A stretch of DNA of 63,205 nucleotides from Nitrosarchaeum sp. (GCA_021414365.1 JAIOOR010000026.1:1-63205), one strand, 5' to 3'. Positions 15,591-26,552 are shown, counted from the first letter of the stretch. Notes: a model not told the origin generated them from the letters alone. A program made the numbers and translations.

Positions 15591-16748
15591 CTAAAAATTT
15601 TGCATCCTTTTTGGTTCTAATTTTTTTCTATATTTGATTGCTAAAACTGTAATTACGATACCTATGAAAGAAAATACCATGTAGGGTGATTGATTGCCAA
15701 ATGATTGCGACATTGGCCCCCCAAGAGTTGGCCCTATTGCCCAACCAATTCCAAAAATTGTCTCATAAGCTCCTATTATTTTTCCTGATATCTCTTTACT
15801 TGTTTTACTCAAAATTATTTCAAGAGTCAAAGGGAAAAATATGCTAAACCCAAATCCCATTGATATTAATGCTATCGCAAACATGATGAATGAATCTGAA
15901 ATAGCAGAAATGGCCAGCCCAACTGAAATGGCTATGGTAGCTGCAATCAATGTCTGACTGGTCTTTCTTGAAAATTTGCCAGCTAACACTAGTGAGATTA
16001 CTCGTGAAATTCCAAAAGCAAAATACAACAATAAAATATTTGAATCTGACATTCCTCGGTCATTTAAAAATGCAGGATAAATTGATATGATTATTCCAAA
16101 AGCTGATGTAGAAAAAATTAACATTATTATTGCTTCTGGAAATTTTTTCATCTCTTTAATTGAGGAAAATGAAAATCTTTGATTGTGATTTGTGATGCTT
16201 TTTCTAGAAATCAAAATAGCACAAATCATTGAACTGGCCAAAATGAATGCCGCAATCTGAAATAGGATTCTATATGTGATGTCAAGACCTTCAAGAAATA
16301 CTGTTCCTAATAGAGGACCAATCATAAATCCCATCACAAAAAACATTGTAAACCATGAAATGTTTCTGACTCTGTTTTGTTCATTGCTCTGATTAGAAAT
16401 TATGGCTTGACATGGTGGCCAGAAAAATGCGTGAGCTATTCCAGTCATGATTCTAAATCCCATTATTTCTGGGACCGATTGAGCTATTGAAAGAAGATAG
16501 ATTGATGTAGAATTGATTGCTGTGCCTATGGCGAGGAGATATCCGTTATTGAACCTGTCAAGAAGAATTCCTACAAATATGGGAATGAACATGTATGGAA
16601 TAAAATTTGCTAATCCGATAAAACCTAGATCAGAGTATGTTGCTCCGATAATATTTTTTGCAAATAGTGGAAGTATTGGACCGTGCAGTCCATACGAAAT
16701 TCCTATGATTAAACCGGTGATGTTTACAAGTGCCAGTATTCTGTTCAT
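15591..16748 (-). CDS. Major facilitator superfamily transporter
   Basis: This 385-residue integral membrane protein has twelve predicted helices and the MFS loop 2-3 signature in degenerate form (GILLDRFNNGYLL, about 60-72), repeated at loop 8-9 as AGKFSRKTSQTL. It belongs to the drug/efflux-like DHA group by general appearance, but the substrate is not deducible. Its start overlaps by 4 nt (ATGA) the stop of the upstream UbiE-like methyltransferase gene, so the two proteins are translationally coupled and may act on the same compound. Confidence 0.82.
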   Translation of the reverse strand: MNRILALVNITGLIIGISYGLHGPILPLFAKNIIGATYSDLGFIGLANFIPYMFIPIFVGILLDRFNNGYLLAIGTAINSTSIYLLSIAQSVPEIMGFRIMTGIAHAFFWPPCQAIISNQSNEQNRVRNISWFTMFFVMGFMIGPLLGTVFLEGLDITYRILFQIAAFILASSMICAILISRKSITNHNQRFSFSSIKEMKKFPEAIIMLIFSTSAFGIIISIYPAFLNDRGMSDSNILLLYFAFGISRVISLVLAGKFSRKTSQTLIAATIAISVGLAISAISDSFIMFAIALISMGFGFSIFFPLTLEIILSKTSKEISGKIIGAYETIFGIGWAIGPTLGGPMSQSFGNQSPYMVFSFIGIVITVLAIKYRKKLEPKRMQNF

Positions 16749-17434
16749 TTGTATGCGGCAACCATTATTGCCCCACCCATAAGATCTTTCTCAAACTCTA
16801 CTCTGGAAAATTTCTCTAGCAAAAGTTTTTCCAACTTTTTGTTCTGTGGCCATCTTTTGTAAGTGCCATAAAGTGTACCGAATTTCAATCCCAATCTTCC
16901 ACCTGCAATTAATGCCAATATTGGAAGAATGCATCTAAGGTAAAATGATACTCCAAATCTAATTACTGCCTCGTCTGGTTTTCCTAAATCTACAATTACA
17001 AACCTGCCTTCATTTTTTAACACCCTGTGAATCTCTGAAATTGCAATTCTCAAATTAATGGCATCTCTAAGGGAATATCCGCACAAGACTGCATCAAACT
17101 CTTCATCCTTAAATGGAATATGCTCAAAAACACCATTTATCAAATCTGGAGTTTTTTCAAAATATGTGCCAGTATTTTTTAACATTGGCACAAGGGGATC
17201 ATAAAGTGTAATTGATATTTTTCCATCACATAATTTCAAAGCTGTTTTAGACATGTTTCCAAAACCTGATCCTGCATCAAGAATTTTATTTCCTGTAAAT
17301 ACTCTGCCTGATATTCCTCTACTTCTATGCTCTACATCCTTACCAAGTGATATGTATGAATTTACTTTATCATAAACTGGTATGATTTCACGAAGTACTT
17401 CAATGACTTCTCCCCAATAACTTCCTAATCCCAT
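16745..17434 (-). CDS. UbiE/MenG-like SAM-dependent methyltransferase
   Basis: The protein has 229 residues. SAM motif I is ILDAGSGFGN (about 51-60), motif II contains LYDPLVPML, and the DAVLCGYSLRDA and FVIVDLGKPDE blocks match the UbiE/COQ5 family that C-methylates quinone precursors. Thaumarchaea use menaquinones (MK6), so quinone methylation is plausible but unproven. The family N-terminal region with the tyrosine-rich YDKVNSYISLG is also present. A 4-nt overlap with the downstream MFS gene indicates coupling. Confidence 0.78.
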   Translation of the reverse strand: MGLGSYWGEVIEVLREIIPVYDKVNSYISLGKDVEHRSRGISGRVFTGNKILDAGSGFGNMSKTALKLCDGKISITLYDPLVPMLKNTGTYFEKTPDLINGVFEHIPFKDEEFDAVLCGYSLRDAINLRIAISEIHRVLKNEGRFVIVDLGKPDEAVIRFGVSFYLRCILPILALIAGGRLGLKFGTLYGTYKRWPQNKKLEKLLLEKFSRVEFEKDLMGGAIMVAAYK

Positions 17435-17472
17435 GTTTATCGTCTAGTTTGAATGGTTTTCAAATCTAAATT

Positions 17473-18201
17473 TCAACTTGATGTTGTAAATTTAGATGCA
17501 TTTTTAGAATAATTTTGTAAATCTGATTCTGATACTTTTTCAAATATTTTTTTACCTGAAGTGACTTTGGCCATTTTGATGTGATTCACTCCCTCTTTTT
17601 GTTCCACTTTAAGATTAATTGCTGCAATTGCTAGAGATGCTGCATCACTCAAACTCATATCTGCTCTGTAATGTTTTTCCAAAAATGAGTTTACTTCATC
17701 AGACCCTGCACCTATTGCAATTGCTGCATATTGTACATAAGTTCCACTAGGATCTGTGACATAGATTGATTCTCCCTTTTGGTCAACTCCTGCTATAATC
17801 AGGGCAACTCCATTTGGACGCACTCCTGAATACTGTGTAAATTGATGAGATTGATCCGCTAAATGTTTAGCAACAGTTGCAACTTCGACTGATTCGTCAT
17901 AAGTCATTTTATTTCCCTGTGAAAATAATCTGGCATTGTCTACTTGAACACGAGCATCTGGGATGTATCCGGCAGCTGCTACTCCGATATGATAATCAAC
18001 TTGAAAGATTTTTTGAGTTACGTTTGAAGTTTGTAATGCTCGTGGTTTTTCCTCTACTGCCATGATCACTCCTTCTTTACTACGAATTCCAATAGCCAAT
18101 GTGCCTCTTTTTACTGTCTCAATGGCATATTCTACTTGGTAAATTCTACCATCAGGAGAATACATTGTTGGGGTCATATCATAACCACGAGATGCCATCA
18201 T
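17473..18201 (-). CDS. psmA: Proteasome subunit alpha
   Basis: The 242-residue product has the alpha-subunit signature at its N-terminus, RGYDMTPTMYSPDGRIYQVEYA (residues 5-26, split here by function: gate residues YDM-P then the SPDGR helix H0). It lacks the N-terminal catalytic Thr of beta subunits. The body contains GVIMAVEEKP and DPSGTY, as in other archaeal alpha subunits. Seven copies form each outer ring of the 20S proteasome, docking the ATPase PAN. Two adjacent ATGs (18201 and 18198) can serve as start. It lies 38 bp upstream of the methyltransferase gene on the same strand. Confidence 0.96.
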   Translation of the reverse strand: MMASRGYDMTPTMYSPDGRIYQVEYAIETVKRGTLAIGIRSKEGVIMAVEEKPRALQTSNVTQKIFQVDYHIGVAAAGYIPDARVQVDNARLFSQGNKMTYDESVEVATVAKHLADQSHQFTQYSGVRPNGVALIIAGVDQKGESIYVTDPSGTYVQYAAIAIGAGSDEVNSFLEKHYRADMSLSDAASLAIAAINLKVEQKEGVNHIKMAKVTSGKKIFEKVSESDLQNYSKNASKFTTSS

Positions 18202-18320
18202 GTTATCACAAGTCCTCCTTCAGTCAATTTAAGGGTAATTGTCCCTCAAATATGTAATAGATATGGAATAGATCTGGAAATAGTGTTTTAAGTAAATTTC
18301 TCCCATTATGTTTAAGGAAC

Positions 18321-18701
18321 ATGACTCAATCACAATTACTCCAATTCAAGGAAATTTTGAAATCCCGAACAGAAATACGAAAACCAGACAAACATACTGG
18401 TAAGCTGCTATTTTATTTATTTACTAGCACGAGAGGCGGTTTTACAAGACTTCGAATAATAATGCTCTTGCTTGATAAATCATATAATACACATCAATTG
18501 GCACAAGAACTTCAGTTAGATTACAAGGCTGTACAACATCACATGAAAGTTCTGGAAAAAAACAACATGATCATCAAAATCGGTGAAAAATATGGTGCTG
18601 TATTCCATCTATCTACATTTTTGGAAGTAAATATTGGTGCACTTGACATGGCAATTGATAAATTAAATCAAAAAATGAATCAAAAAAAGGTCTATCTTTA
18701 A
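18321..18701 (+). CDS. Winged-helix transcriptional regulator
   Basis: This is a 126-residue ArsR-like winged helix protein. After a basic N-terminal stretch, residues 38-100 form the HTH: a first helix TRLRIIMLLLD, the turn KSYNTHQLAQELQLDYKAVQHHMKVLEKN with the recognition helix DYKAVQHHMKVL, and a wing IKIGEKYGAVFHLS. No metal-binding cysteines are seen. It lies divergent from psmA and 79 bp upstream of glutamate dehydrogenase on the same strand, which has its own TATA box. It could regulate either gene. Confidence 0.8.
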   Translation: MTQSQLLQFKEILKSRTEIRKPDKHTGKLLFYLFTSTRGGFTRLRIIMLLLDKSYNTHQLAQELQLDYKAVQHHMKVLEKNNMIIKIGEKYGAVFHLSTFLEVNIGALDMAIDKLNQKMNQKKVYL

Positions 18702-18747
18702 TTCATTCATAATTGCATAATCCGCGATCTATTTTTTTGAAATAAAC

Positions 18748-18758
18748 TTAATATATTA
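18748..18758 (+). promoter_or_regulatory. TATA box of gdhA
   Basis: TTAATATATTA is centred about 27 nt before the TTG start at 18780, the expected distance for a leaderless archaeal transcript. It supports TTG as the start codon. Confidence 0.55.
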
Positions 18759-18779
18759 TGATATTTCAAAGTCGTCATC

Positions 18780-20054
18780 TTGGTAAAACTAGATCCTTTT
18801 GCAAATGCAACACAACAAGTCAATGATGCATGCGATGTTCTTGGAATTAAGGACAAGGGTCTACGTGAATATCTAGCAACACCAAACAAAGTTTTGAGAG
18901 TAAAAATTCCAGTAAGAATGGATAATGGGCAAATTAGAATTTTTACTGGTTTTAGAAGTCAACATAATAATGATAGAGGTCCATACAAAGGTGGAATCCG
19001 TTACTTTAATCCTGAAGGTGGAGTTGAATACATGGAACGTGAAGTTATGGCACTGTCTTCTTGGATGACATGGAAATGTGCAATTGTTGATATTCCATTG
19101 GGAGGTGGTAAAGGTGGAGTTTACGTCAATCCAAAAACTGAGAAACTCAGTGATGGTGAATTAGAAAGAATAACCAGGGGATTTGCATTTAAAATATCTG
19201 AAATTATTGGACCTGGTAAAGATATTCCTGCACCAGATGTTTACACCACTGGTAGAGAGATGACACAAATCATGGATACCTATAACAAACTTCATGGAAA
19301 TATTTCCACACCTGGTGTGATTACTGGCAAACCACTTTCAATGGGCGGTTCTCTTGCAAGAAATGTTGCAACCGGATTAGGTGTAGCATACTGTGTAAGG
19401 GAAGCTGCAAAAGCTTTGAAACTTAATCTAAAAGGTGCCAAAATTGTTTTACAAGGATTTGGTAATGCATCTACATTTGCTGGTGAATACTTGGAAAAAA
19501 TGGGTTCTAAAATTATTGGCGTGAGTGATTCTAAAGGTTCCATCTCAATTCCCAGTGGAGCTAAAATCAGTAAATTAATTGAATTTAAAACAAAAACAGG
19601 CTCTGTTGTTGGATTCCCTGGAAGTAAGAAAATTTCCACCGAGGAATTACTAACAACAAAATGTGATGTTTTGGTTCCAGCCGCATTGGAGAATCAGATT
19701 AATGCAAAGATTGCACAGAATCTCAAATGTAAAATAATAGCTGAAGCTGCAAACGGTCCAACACTACCTGAAGCAGATCCTATAATTTTTAAAAAGAAAA
19801 TTTTAGTAATTCCAGATATTCTGGCAAACTCTGGTGGTGTGTGCATTTCATATTTGGAATGGGTGCAAAATAATATGGGTTACTATTGGACTTTTGATGA
19901 AGTTGCAAATAAGATGGAAGGCAACATTACAAAAGGTTTCAAAGATGCATATGCATTAGCAAACAAACACAAAATTGACATGAGACGAGCTACTATGGCT
20001 CTGGCTGTAGGTAGAGTTGTTGAAGCCTTTAACCAAAAAGGTATCTGGCCTTAA
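18780..20054 (+). CDS. gdhA: Glutamate dehydrogenase
   Basis: This is a 424-residue hexameric-type Glu/Leu/Phe/Val dehydrogenase. The substrate lysine is in RGPYKGGIR (Lys70) and the catalytic lysine in PLGGGKGGV (Lys111). The dinucleotide domain begins with VLQGFGNAS, and ILANSGGV is also present. The enzyme interconverts 2-oxoglutarate plus ammonium with glutamate and is the likely entry point of ammonium-N into amino acids alongside glutamine synthetase. The TTG start is supported by a TATA box 27 nt upstream. The stop codon TAA overlaps the convergent Toprim gene's stop in the palindrome TTAA (20051-20054). Confidence 0.94.
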   Translation: MVKLDPFANATQQVNDACDVLGIKDKGLREYLATPNKVLRVKIPVRMDNGQIRIFTGFRSQHNNDRGPYKGGIRYFNPEGGVEYMEREVMALSSWMTWKCAIVDIPLGGGKGGVYVNPKTEKLSDGELERITRGFAFKISEIIGPGKDIPAPDVYTTGREMTQIMDTYNKLHGNISTPGVITGKPLSMGGSLARNVATGLGVAYCVREAAKALKLNLKGAKIVLQGFGNASTFAGEYLEKMGSKIIGVSDSKGSISIPSGAKISKLIEFKTKTGSVVGFPGSKKISTEELLTTKCDVLVPAALENQINAKIAQNLKCKIIAEAANGPTLPEADPIIFKKKILVIPDILANSGGVCISYLEWVQNNMGYYWTFDEVANKMEGNITKGFKDAYALANKHKIDMRRATMALAVGRVVEAFNQKGIWP

Positions 20055-20428
20055 GCTAAATACGATTCATAACAAACTAACTGCTCTGTAAATCTTATCT
20101 TTCCCTTGGTAATTGTTGCAAGTTTTCTTTTAAAAGAAAGATCGATTTTTGTTCTACGTTGTAAAAGCTGAATTGTCTTTTCTGTAAGATATCTCCCTTT
20201 TCTATCTCTGTCAAAAAGAATGATTAATTTTTCATATTTTGCAACAGAATCTGCAAAATTTACAATTCCTCCAAATTTATGAAATTCAATTACTTGACCT
20301 GAGAATCCCAATTTCTTTAATGCTGATGTGTCTCTTTTTCCCTCTACTACAACTACACAATCTTTCATTGAATTTAATTGAAGTACAAATTTTTTTATCT
20401 CATGAATCTCTTGCTCTGTTACAAGCAC
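20051..20428 (-). CDS. Small Toprim-domain protein
   Basis: This is a single Toprim domain of 125 residues with a GTG start. The metal-binding glutamate is Glu29 in VVEGKRD and the acidic pair is Asp73/Asp75 in FDRDRKG. Small stand-alone Toprim proteins of this kind are widespread in archaea and resemble the catalytic module of RNase M5, DnaG and OLD nucleases, so a metal-dependent nuclease or nucleotidyl-transfer role is likely. The substrate is unknown. It is convergent with gdhA and divergent from the amidotransferase gene. Confidence 0.78.
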   Translation of the reverse strand: MLVTEQEIHEIKKFVLQLNSMKDCVVVVEGKRDTSALKKLGFSGQVIEFHKFGGIVNFADSVAKYEKLIILFDRDRKGRYLTEKTIQLLQRRTKIDLSFKRKLATITKGKIRFTEQLVCYESYLA

Positions 20429-20477
20429 GACATTATACTTGCTTTAACATATTAATCGCTTTTGCTAAAAATTAATC

Positions 20478-21161
20478 ATGTCTGATGTTCTAATTGTTCA
20501 CAATACACGAATAGAAGGGTCTGGACATTTAGGTGAACTTCTAAACAATGACGGATTTAACATTCATTCGGTACATGCAAAACATGAGAAACTTCCAGAA
20601 AAAAAATACTCACTTGTAGTAATTTTGGGTGCCCCAGAAAGTGCTAATGACGATTTACCTTATTTACAAGCAGAGCAAAAACTGATTAAAAAAACAGTGG
20701 ATGCTGATATTCCATTACTTGGAATTTGTTTAGGCTCACAATTAATCGCAAAAACTTTTGGAGGTAAAGTGTACCAGGGACCAAAAAAAGAAATCGGATT
20801 TTACCATGATCTTATTGCTGATAATAATTCCAAACTGTTTTCTGGATTTACAAACCCTTTCACTGTTTTTCATTGGCATGGAGATACTTTTGATTTACCT
20901 AAAAATGCAAATAGATTAGTACACTCTGAAAATTATCAAAATCAAGCATTTCAAATTGGCAGTGCCGTTGGATTACAATTTCACATGGAAGTAAATGAAG
21001 AAATGATTAATCTTTGGCTTGATAAGACTCAAGAAAAACTGCAACAAACACCATACATCGATCCTCAAAAAATTCGTTTAGATATTGATGAAAATATTTC
21101 AATTGTTAAAAACAATATGGAGAATTTTTACAATAATTTCAAATTATCATTTCATCTTTGA
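20478..21161 (+). CDS. Class I glutamine amidotransferase-like protein
   Basis: This 227-residue protein has the triad of class I glutaminases: the nucleophile Cys in LGICLGSQL (about 76-84) and His-x-Glu in LQFHMEV (about 168-174). A second histidine-rich motif FHWHGDTFDLP is typical of the GMP-synthase-like stand-alone amidotransferases (YfeJ/TM1158 group), which can hydrolyse glutamine or gamma-glutamyl bonds. No synthetase partner is fused or adjacent. The reaction in vivo is unknown. Confidence 0.82.
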   Translation: MSDVLIVHNTRIEGSGHLGELLNNDGFNIHSVHAKHEKLPEKKYSLVVILGAPESANDDLPYLQAEQKLIKKTVDADIPLLGICLGSQLIAKTFGGKVYQGPKKEIGFYHDLIADNNSKLFSGFTNPFTVFHWHGDTFDLPKNANRLVHSENYQNQAFQIGSAVGLQFHMEVNEEMINLWLDKTQEKLQQTPYIDPQKIRLDIDENISIVKNNMENFYNNFKLSFHL

Positions 21162-21167
21162 CCAAAG

Positions 21168-21176
21168 TTTAATATA
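21168..21176 (+). promoter_or_regulatory. TATA box of the ADP-forming acyl-CoA synthetase gene
   Basis: TTTAATATA is centred about 32 nt before the ATG at 21204, directly after the stop of the preceding gene. The synthetase gene therefore has its own promoter and a leader of only a few nucleotides. Confidence 0.55.
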
Positions 21177-21203
21177 CAGAGTTTTTGATTCATCGATTTA
21201 TCC

Positions 21204-23321
21204 ATGAGTGCTGTGAAAAAAATCTTTGAGGAAACAATTCAAACCGATCATAAAGTCATCACAGAAGAATTATCAAAATCTATTCTCAAAACATATGGTG
21301 TTAAAGTTCCACCTTTTGCACTAGCTACTTCTGCTGAAGAAGCAGCCAAACAAGCAAAAAAGCTTGGATTTCCACTTGTAATGAAAGTCGTATCACCACA
21401 AATTTTACATAAAACTGATGTTGGTGGTGTTAAAGTTGGATTAGATAATGTCAATGATGTAAAAAAGACATTCAAAGACATGTATGGTAGATTATCTAAA
21501 AAGAAAGGAGTTGAAGTAAAAGGAATTCTTTTGGAAAAGATGGTTCCAAAAGGCGTTGAACTAATTGTCGGTATTCAAAACGATCCACAGTTTGGTCCAG
21601 TAATTATGGTTGGACTGGGTGGAATTATGACTGAAGTTATGAAAGATGTCGCATTCAGAATGTTGCCTATTTCAACCTCAGATGCAAAATCTATGCTTAA
21701 TGAACTAAAAGGTGCGGCACTTCTCAAAGGATTCAGAGGTAGTGAACCAATTGATACAAACATGGTTGCAAAAATGCTTGTACAAATTGGAAAATTAGGC
21801 GTGGAAAATGCAGATTATGTCAACAGCATTGACTTTAACCCCGTAATTGTTTATCCAAAATCTCACTTTGTAGTTGATGCAAAAATCATTCTCAATAAGG
21901 AAATTAAAAAGAATTCAATCTCAAAAGATAAACCAAACATTGAATCCATGGAGACATTTTTTACTCCAGAATCTGTTGCACTAGTAGGTGCATCTGCAAC
22001 ACCTGGAAAGATTGGTAATTCTGTACTAGTTGCACTTGGAAAACAAGATTATAAAGGTAAAGTATATCCAATTAATCCTAAACAAGAATCAATTCTTGGA
22101 ATCAAATGTTATCCATCATTAGATGCAATTACTGAAAAGGTTGACTTGGTTGTTGTTTGTATTGATCTTTCAGAATGTGGACCTATTATGGAAACATGTG
22201 CTAAGAAAGGAATTCATAATGTTGTAATTGTTTCAGGTGGAGGAAAAGAGCTCGGTGGTGACCGAGCCACAATGGAATCTAAAATAAAAGAATTATCTCT
22301 AAAACACAAAATCCGTGTAATTGGTCCAAACTGTATTGGAATGTTTAATGCTGCAAATAGACTTGATTGTGCATTCCAAGGACAAGAAAGAATGATACGT
22401 TCAAAATTAGGAAATGTTGCATTTTTCTCACAAAGTGGAACCATGGGAATTAGTATGTTAGAAAGCGCTGATGTATTTGGCTTATCTAAGATGATTAGTT
22501 TTGGTAATCGTTCTGATGTCGATGAAGCAGATATGATATGGTATGCTGCAAATGATCCTCAAACTAATGTAATTGGATTATACGTTGAAGGATTTGGTGA
22601 TGGTAGAAAATTCATTGAAACTGCCAAACGTGTAATGAAAGAGAAACACAAACCAATTGTTATTTGGAAGAGTGGAAGAACTGCAGCTGGTGCAAAACAA
22701 GCTGCATCACATACTGGTTCTCTTGGTGGTTCTAACGCAATTATCATGGGGGCATTCAAACAAGCAGGAATTATTTCAGTTGATAGCTATCAAGAACTAG
22801 TTGGAGTCTTAAAGGCACTAGCCTGGCAACCACCTGCAAAGGGAAATCGTGTTGCCATGACAAGTAATGGTGCAGGTCCAATGATTGGTGGAATTGATCA
22901 ATTAGAAAGATTAGGTCTTACTATTGGAAAGTTGTCACCTGAACTTCTCAAAAAAATGAAGGAACGCTTCCCACCAACTGTTCCAATTCATAATGGTAAT
23001 CCCGCAGATGTGGGTGGCGGTGCAAATGCAGATGATTATAGATTTGTCATCCAGCAATTTCTTGACGAAAATAATATCGATATTGCTATGCCTTGGTTTG
23101 TTTTCCAAGATGATCCACTTGAAGAAACAATAGTTGGATATCTAGATGAATTATCAAAGAAAAAACAGAAACCAATTCTTGCTGGAGGTAATGGCGGTCC
23201 ATACACTGAAAAAATGATAAAATTGATTGAGGCAAACAATGTTCCAGTTTACCAAGATCTTCGAACTTGGGTTGCAGCTGCATCTGCATTAGCTCAATGG
23301 GGCAAAGTACTCGGAAAATAG
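21204..23321 (+). CDS. 3-Hydroxypropionyl-CoA synthetase (ADP-forming), HP/HB cycle
   Basis: This 705-residue ADP-forming acyl-CoA synthetase has beta and alpha parts fused: an ATP-grasp domain first (residues 20-235; [16 protein letters not shown]), then a CoA-binding Rossmann domain ([21 protein letters not shown] split around residue 255) and ligase domains with the phospho-histidine His503 in ASHTGSLGG. In N. maritimus two such enzymes activate 3-hydroxypropionate and 4-hydroxybutyrate at the cost of one ATP to ADP, the energy saving that distinguishes the thaumarchaeal cycle. Because a crotonase follows immediately, as for Nmar_1309/Nmar_1308 in memory, I favour the 3-hydroxypropionate enzyme. 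The 4-hydroxybutyrate paralogue or acetyl-CoA synthetase activity remain alternatives. Confidence 0.82.
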   Translation: MSAVKKIFEETIQTDHKVITEELSKSILKTYGVKVPPFALATSAEEAAKQAKKLGFPLVMKVVSPQILHKTDVGGVKVGLDNVNDVKKTFKDMYGRLSKKKGVEVKGILLEKMVPKGVELIVGIQNDPQFGPVIMVGLGGIMTEVMKDVAFRMLPISTSDAKSMLNELKGAALLKGFRGSEPIDTNMVAKMLVQIGKLGVENADYVNSIDFNPVIVYPKSHFVVDAKIILNKEIKKNSISKDKPNIESMETFFTPESVALVGASATPGKIGNSVLVALGKQDYKGKVYPINPKQESILGIKCYPSLDAITEKVDLVVVCIDLSECGPIMETCAKKGIHNVVIVSGGGKELGGDRATMESKIKELSLKHKIRVIGPNCIGMFNAANRLDCAFQGQERMIRSKLGNVAFFSQSGTMGISMLESADVFGLSKMISFGNRSDVDEADMIWYAANDPQTNVIGLYVEGFGDGRKFIETAKRVMKEKHKPIVIWKSGRTAAGAKQAASHTGSLGGSNAIIMGAFKQAGIISVDSYQELVGVLKALAWQPPAKGNRVAMTSNGAGPMIGGIDQLERLGLTIGKLSPELLKKMKERFPPTVPIHNGNPADVGGGANADDYRFVIQQFLDENNIDIAMPWFVFQDDPLEETIVGYLDELSKKKQKPILAGGNGGPYTEKMIKLIEANNVPVYQDLRTWVAAASALAQWGKVLGK

Positions 23322-24119
<798 letters not shown>

Positions 24120-24209
24120 GCTATCCCTAACCTTTTTCTTATTTTCTTGAATTACTAGTAGGTTCGGTATGAAAAGCTTATTATAATTTGAAACACCATT
24201 TGTATCATT

Positions 24210-24560
24210 ATGGCATCTGAACAAACACAGAAAATGATCACTGTTACACCAAAAGCAGCTGAAAAAATCAAAGAGTTCATGAAAGAAGAAGCAGAAAATC
24301 CTCAATACCTTAGAGTTTATGTCCAAGGTGGCGGTTGTTCTGGTCTATCTTATGGAATGGGCTTTGAGAAATCACCAGAAGAGGATGACTTGGTCATGGA
24401 AGAAACTGGTATCAAACTATTAGTTGATAGCTACAGCGTTGATCATCTAAAAGGTGCAAACGTAGACTATATTGAAAGCCTAATGGGTTCTGGATTTAAA
24501 ATTAATAATCCAAACGTTACAAAATCCTGTTCATGTGGTCATTCATTTAGCACTGAATAA
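24210..24560 (+). CDS. A-type Fe-S cluster carrier (IscA/HesB family)
   Basis: The product has 116 residues with the three conserved cysteines of A-type carriers: GGGCSG (Cys at about 47) and the C-terminal SCSCGHSF pair. A conserved LRVYVQGGG strand precedes the first. It would hold a [2Fe-2S] or [4Fe-4S] cluster and hand it to apoproteins such as aconitase-type dehydratases, ferredoxins or radical SAM enzymes. The gene is monocistronic. An AT-rich 150-bp spacer separates it from dnaG. Confidence 0.92.
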   Translation: MASEQTQKMITVTPKAAEKIKEFMKEEAENPQYLRVYVQGGGCSGLSYGMGFEKSPEEDDLVMEETGIKLLVDSYSVDHLKGANVDYIESLMGSGFKINNPNVTKSCSCGHSFSTE

Positions 24561-24713
24561 ATAACATCATTTTTCATTTTTATATTTTAATGTAAACTAT
24601 ATTACTCGAGCACAATTTTTGCAAATTTTTTTGCTTTATTGAAAATTCTTGCGATACCCTCATATATCGAGAATAAAAACCCAATTTATGATAATTAAGG
24701 AGATGAAGAAAGT

Positions 24714-25859
24714 ATGTCCAATAAATCAGGAATTGTCAAATATCATGTTAAACTTTCCTTTGAAGTTGACGGACTTGTCGAACGAGCAGATATAATCGGG
24801 GCTATCTTCGGTCAAACCGAAGGACTGTTAGGCCCAGAGATGAATCTGAACGAGCTTCAACGAGTTTCTAAAGTAGGTCGTATAGAAGTAAATACAAAAT
24901 CTACTTCAAATACAACAAACGGTGACGCGCTAATTCCAATGAGTACTGATATTGATACATGTGCATTAATTGCAGCTGGAATAGAAAGCATTGACAAAGT
25001 TGGTCCATTTGATTGTGTCTTCAAATTAGAAGCAATTGATGATGTAAGAGCCGCAAAAAAAGATGACATTGTAAGACGTGCTAAAGAAATCAAACAACGT
25101 TGGGCTACCAAAACTGTCAGTGAGGGAGAAAGTATGCTAAAAGATGTTCATGAAGGTGATTCTAAAAGACTATCAACTTACGGTCCCTCTAAACTTACAT
25201 GTAGTTCTGGTGTATTTGACTCACCTTGGATAATTTTAGTTGAGGGCAGAGCAGATGTAATCAATCTTCTCAGAGCTGGTTACGATAATGCAATTGCAAT
25301 AGAAGGTGCAAAAATTGATGAATCTATCAAAGAACTATGTGCATCTAAAAGTACTGTAGTTGCATTCATTGATGGTGATAGAGCAGGAGGATTCATACTA
25401 AAAGAACTGACGTCTGTTGTAAAAATTGATTATGAATTAAGAGCAGATACAGGAGTTGAAGTTGAAGAGTTGTCTCCACAAAGAATTGATGAAATTCTAA
25501 GACCGATAGCTGATGAAATTAAAACTGGAAAAACTGCACCTATTCTTAAAAGTTCAGATGATAAACCAATTGCTGAAATAGCATCTAGGATTTTCCCAAA
25601 TCTCAATGAAACACTTGAAGCTGTAGCATTAGATGAAAATGAAAAAGAAATTTTCAAAGTTCCAATTAGTGAAGTAGTTAGTAAACTCTCAACACAGTCT
25701 GGAATCAAATATCTCCTATTGGATGGTATTATCACTCAGAGACTTTTAGAAGGTGCCAAAAATGCTGGAATTGAATGTGTCATTGGACATCGCGTTGCAA
25801 AGTTGACAAACTCTGAAGGACTAAATCTAAAAACATTCGGTGACCTAGGCGTAGCATAG
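24714..25859 (+). CDS. dnaG: Archaeal DnaG primase-like protein
   Basis: This 381-residue protein is of standard archaeal DnaG length. The N-terminal domain starts IVKYHVKLSFEVDGLVERAD and contains IFGQTEGLLG. The central Toprim domain has the catalytic Glu in ILVEGRADV and the DxD in FIDGDRAGG. Archaeal DnaG lacks the zinc-binding and helicase-binding domains of bacterial DnaG; it has been found both with primase activity and as an exosome subunit that aids poly(A)-rich RNA degradation. A purine-rich AAGGAG sits 13 nt before the ATG and may be a Shine-Dalgarno site. Seven to nine bp separate it from ribK. Confidence 0.93.
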   Translation: MSNKSGIVKYHVKLSFEVDGLVERADIIGAIFGQTEGLLGPEMNLNELQRVSKVGRIEVNTKSTSNTTNGDALIPMSTDIDTCALIAAGIESIDKVGPFDCVFKLEAIDDVRAAKKDDIVRRAKEIKQRWATKTVSEGESMLKDVHEGDSKRLSTYGPSKLTCSSGVFDSPWIILVEGRADVINLLRAGYDNAIAIEGAKIDESIKELCASKSTVVAFIDGDRAGGFILKELTSVVKIDYELRADTGVEVEELSPQRIDEILRPIADEIKTGKTAPILKSSDDKPIAEIASRIFPNLNETLEAVALDENEKEIFKVPISEVVSKLSTQSGIKYLLLDGIITQRLLEGAKNAGIECVIGHRVAKLTNSEGLNLKTFGDLGVA

Positions 25860-25868
25860 GGTTCATTG

Positions 25869-26552
25869 ATGACTGAACTAAAAATTCAGCACATCTTAAC
25901 TCTCGCTCATCTTCTCTCTAAAGGTGCAAAGCATAATTTTGTAACATTAACTACTGATTCTTTGGGCAAGAATATAAAAAAATCACAGCAAGCAGCATCA
26001 AAACATCTACTTGAATTAGAAAATAACCAATTCATTGAGCGGATAATTAGTGGAAGAAATATTTCTATAAAAATTACCTCTAAAGGATTTTCAGAAATGG
26101 TAAAACTATCTGCCGCTCTTCAAAAAAGTCTTGATTCATCTCCATCTGTTGTTGAGCTGAAAGGGACTTTGGTTTCTGGCATGGGTGAGGGAGCATATTA
26201 TATGTCACTAAAAGGATACACAAAACAATTCAAAACTAAAATTGGATACATTCCTTTTCCTGGAACACTAAATGTAAGATTGGATAAAAAAATACATCAA
26301 GAAACAATAAAACAATTTGAAAATCTGAATGGAATTACAGTTGAGAGTTTCTCAGATGGTAAAAGAACATATGGTTGGGTAAAATGCTTTCATGCAAAAA
26401 TCAATCAATCAATTGACTGTGAATTGATAATTCTTGAGAGAACACATCATGACAGTTCTATAATTGAGCTGATCTCTGATGTATGTATCAAAAAATCAGG
26501 AAAACTAAAAAATGGCTCTCAAGTTACAATCACAATTCCAATTCAGCCATAA
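25869..26552 (+). CDS. ribK: CTP-dependent riboflavin kinase with HTH domain
   Basis: From ATG 25869 (a TTG one codon earlier is possible) this is 227 residues. Residues 1-85 form a winged helix (NIKKSQQAASKHLLELE) and residues about 98-225 form the archaeal kinase domain with GTLVSGMGEGAYYM and PFPGTLNVRLD. Archaeal RibK phosphorylates riboflavin to FMN using CTP. The N-terminal HTH probably makes it a regulator as well, as in RbkR proteins that bind their own promoters. The next gene, facing it, encodes the FAD-forming enzyme, so the two last steps of flavin cofactor synthesis sit tail to tail. Confidence 0.9.
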   Translation: MTELKIQHILTLAHLLSKGAKHNFVTLTTDSLGKNIKKSQQAASKHLLELENNQFIERIISGRNISIKITSKGFSEMVKLSAALQKSLDSSPSVVELKGTLVSGMGEGAYYMSLKGYTKQFKTKIGYIPFPGTLNVRLDKKIHQETIKQFENLNGITVESFSDGKRTYGWVKCFHAKINQSIDCELIILERTHHDSSIIELISDVCIKKSGKLKNGSQVTITIPIQP